Of a DNA stretch of 7,016 nt, positions 6,906 through 7,016 are shown one piece after another. The translations under genes and the position numbers were made by a program. The notes beneath the pieces are model-generated. The model ran no database searches, was not told the origin of the DNA, and saw nothing but the letters and a program-made list of their open reading frames with translations. The stretch's first letter is position 1; every line of letters begins with the position of its first letter. The stretch lies in the NCBI GenBank assembly GCA_036654415.1, contig JAVVSB010000056.1, positions 1 to 7,016 of the forward strand. The letters are read 5' to 3'. Origin of the DNA: Mucinivorans sp036654415 (GTDB lineage Bacteria; Bacteroidota; Bacteroidia; Bacteroidales; Rikenellaceae).

Positions 6906-7016
6906 ATGAAACTACTAAAACATATATCCCTTGTCTGCCTGGCTCTACTGCTCTTCTCGTGCTATGCTCTCTGCGGCTAAGGTTGATGGCGTCATTACCA
7001 CCGCGCCCAAGCATGT
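6906..7016 (+). pseudogene. Start of an exported protein gene with a frame break after the signal peptide (3' end outside window)
   Basis: An ATG at 6906, 16 bases after the previous gene and preceded by a purine-rich AGAAAG, opens a classical signal peptide: Lys2, Lys5, then a Leu/Val/Ala core ending Leu-Phe-Ser-Cys at residues 16-19. The frame then reads Tyr-Ala-Leu-Cys-Gly and stops at the TAA of 6978-6980, after 24 codons. The +1 frame stays open to the window end and reads as a normal mature protein (SAAKVDGVITTAPKH from 6970). The two join cleanly if the CTCTCT at 6967-6972 had one more CT unit, giving Tyr-Ala-Leu-Ser-Ala-Ala, a plausible signal peptidase I site. A single extra base is the other explanation; the gene would then most likely encode a lipoprotein. 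I do not recognise the mature protein. It could be a true pseudogene, a slipped variant, or a sequencing error. Confidence 0.55.
6967..6972 (+). repeat. (CT)3 short repeat at the frame break
   Basis: Three CT units lie exactly where the signal-peptide frame and the downstream open frame part. A fourth unit would restore one continuous frame. Three units are short for a true phase-variable repeat, so this may simply mark the site of a 2-base deletion. Confidence 0.45.

Overview
The window is a stretch of a Bacteroidota (probably Bacteroidales) surface-adhesin operon. All genes lie on the + strand and are packed almost end to end, with gaps of 6, 1, 21 and 16 bases. Three things point to this group: lipoprotein signal peptides, N-terminal regions typical of Bacteroidales fimbrillins (FimA/Mfa1-like precursors of type V pili), and C-terminal modules of the FISUMP/DUF1566 kind ending in a [V/F]RCVR[D/E] motif. 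The genus cannot be fixed from the sequence. I saw no RNA genes, CRISPR arrays, insertion sequences or transcription terminators. The short gaps leave no room for internal promoters of the usual kind, so one transcript starting upstream of the window is the simplest reading.

Layout: (1) bases 1-384, the C-terminal 127 residues of a first adhesin whose start lies outside the window; (2) 391-2652, a 753-residue fimbrillin-like lipoprotein with a BACON-like middle region and a FISUMP-like C-terminus, interrupted by a nine-G run at 2363-2371; (3) 2654-4537, a 627-residue paralogue with a shorter, DUF1566-like C-terminus; (4) 4559-6889, a 776-residue paralogue with a FISUMP-like C-terminus; (5) from 6906, the signal peptide of a fifth exported protein whose reading frame breaks after 24 codons, although a sensible frame continues to the window end.

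Inferred mode of action: each complete protein would be lipidated at its lipobox cysteine, carried to the outer membrane, and cut by an extracellular Arg-specific protease at a conserved Arg about 31-36 residues after that cysteine. It would then join a pilus by donor-strand exchange. The C-terminal modules make these proteins better candidates for tip or accessory adhesins than for the repeating stalk subunit. Four such proteins in tandem suggest a set of alternative or co-assembled tips.

The points most worth a second look are the G9 tract, which could switch the second adhesin on and off; the frame break at a (CT)3 repeat in the last gene; and a change in arginine codon choice towards the 3' ends of the adhesin genes, which suggests that the binding modules have a separate history.
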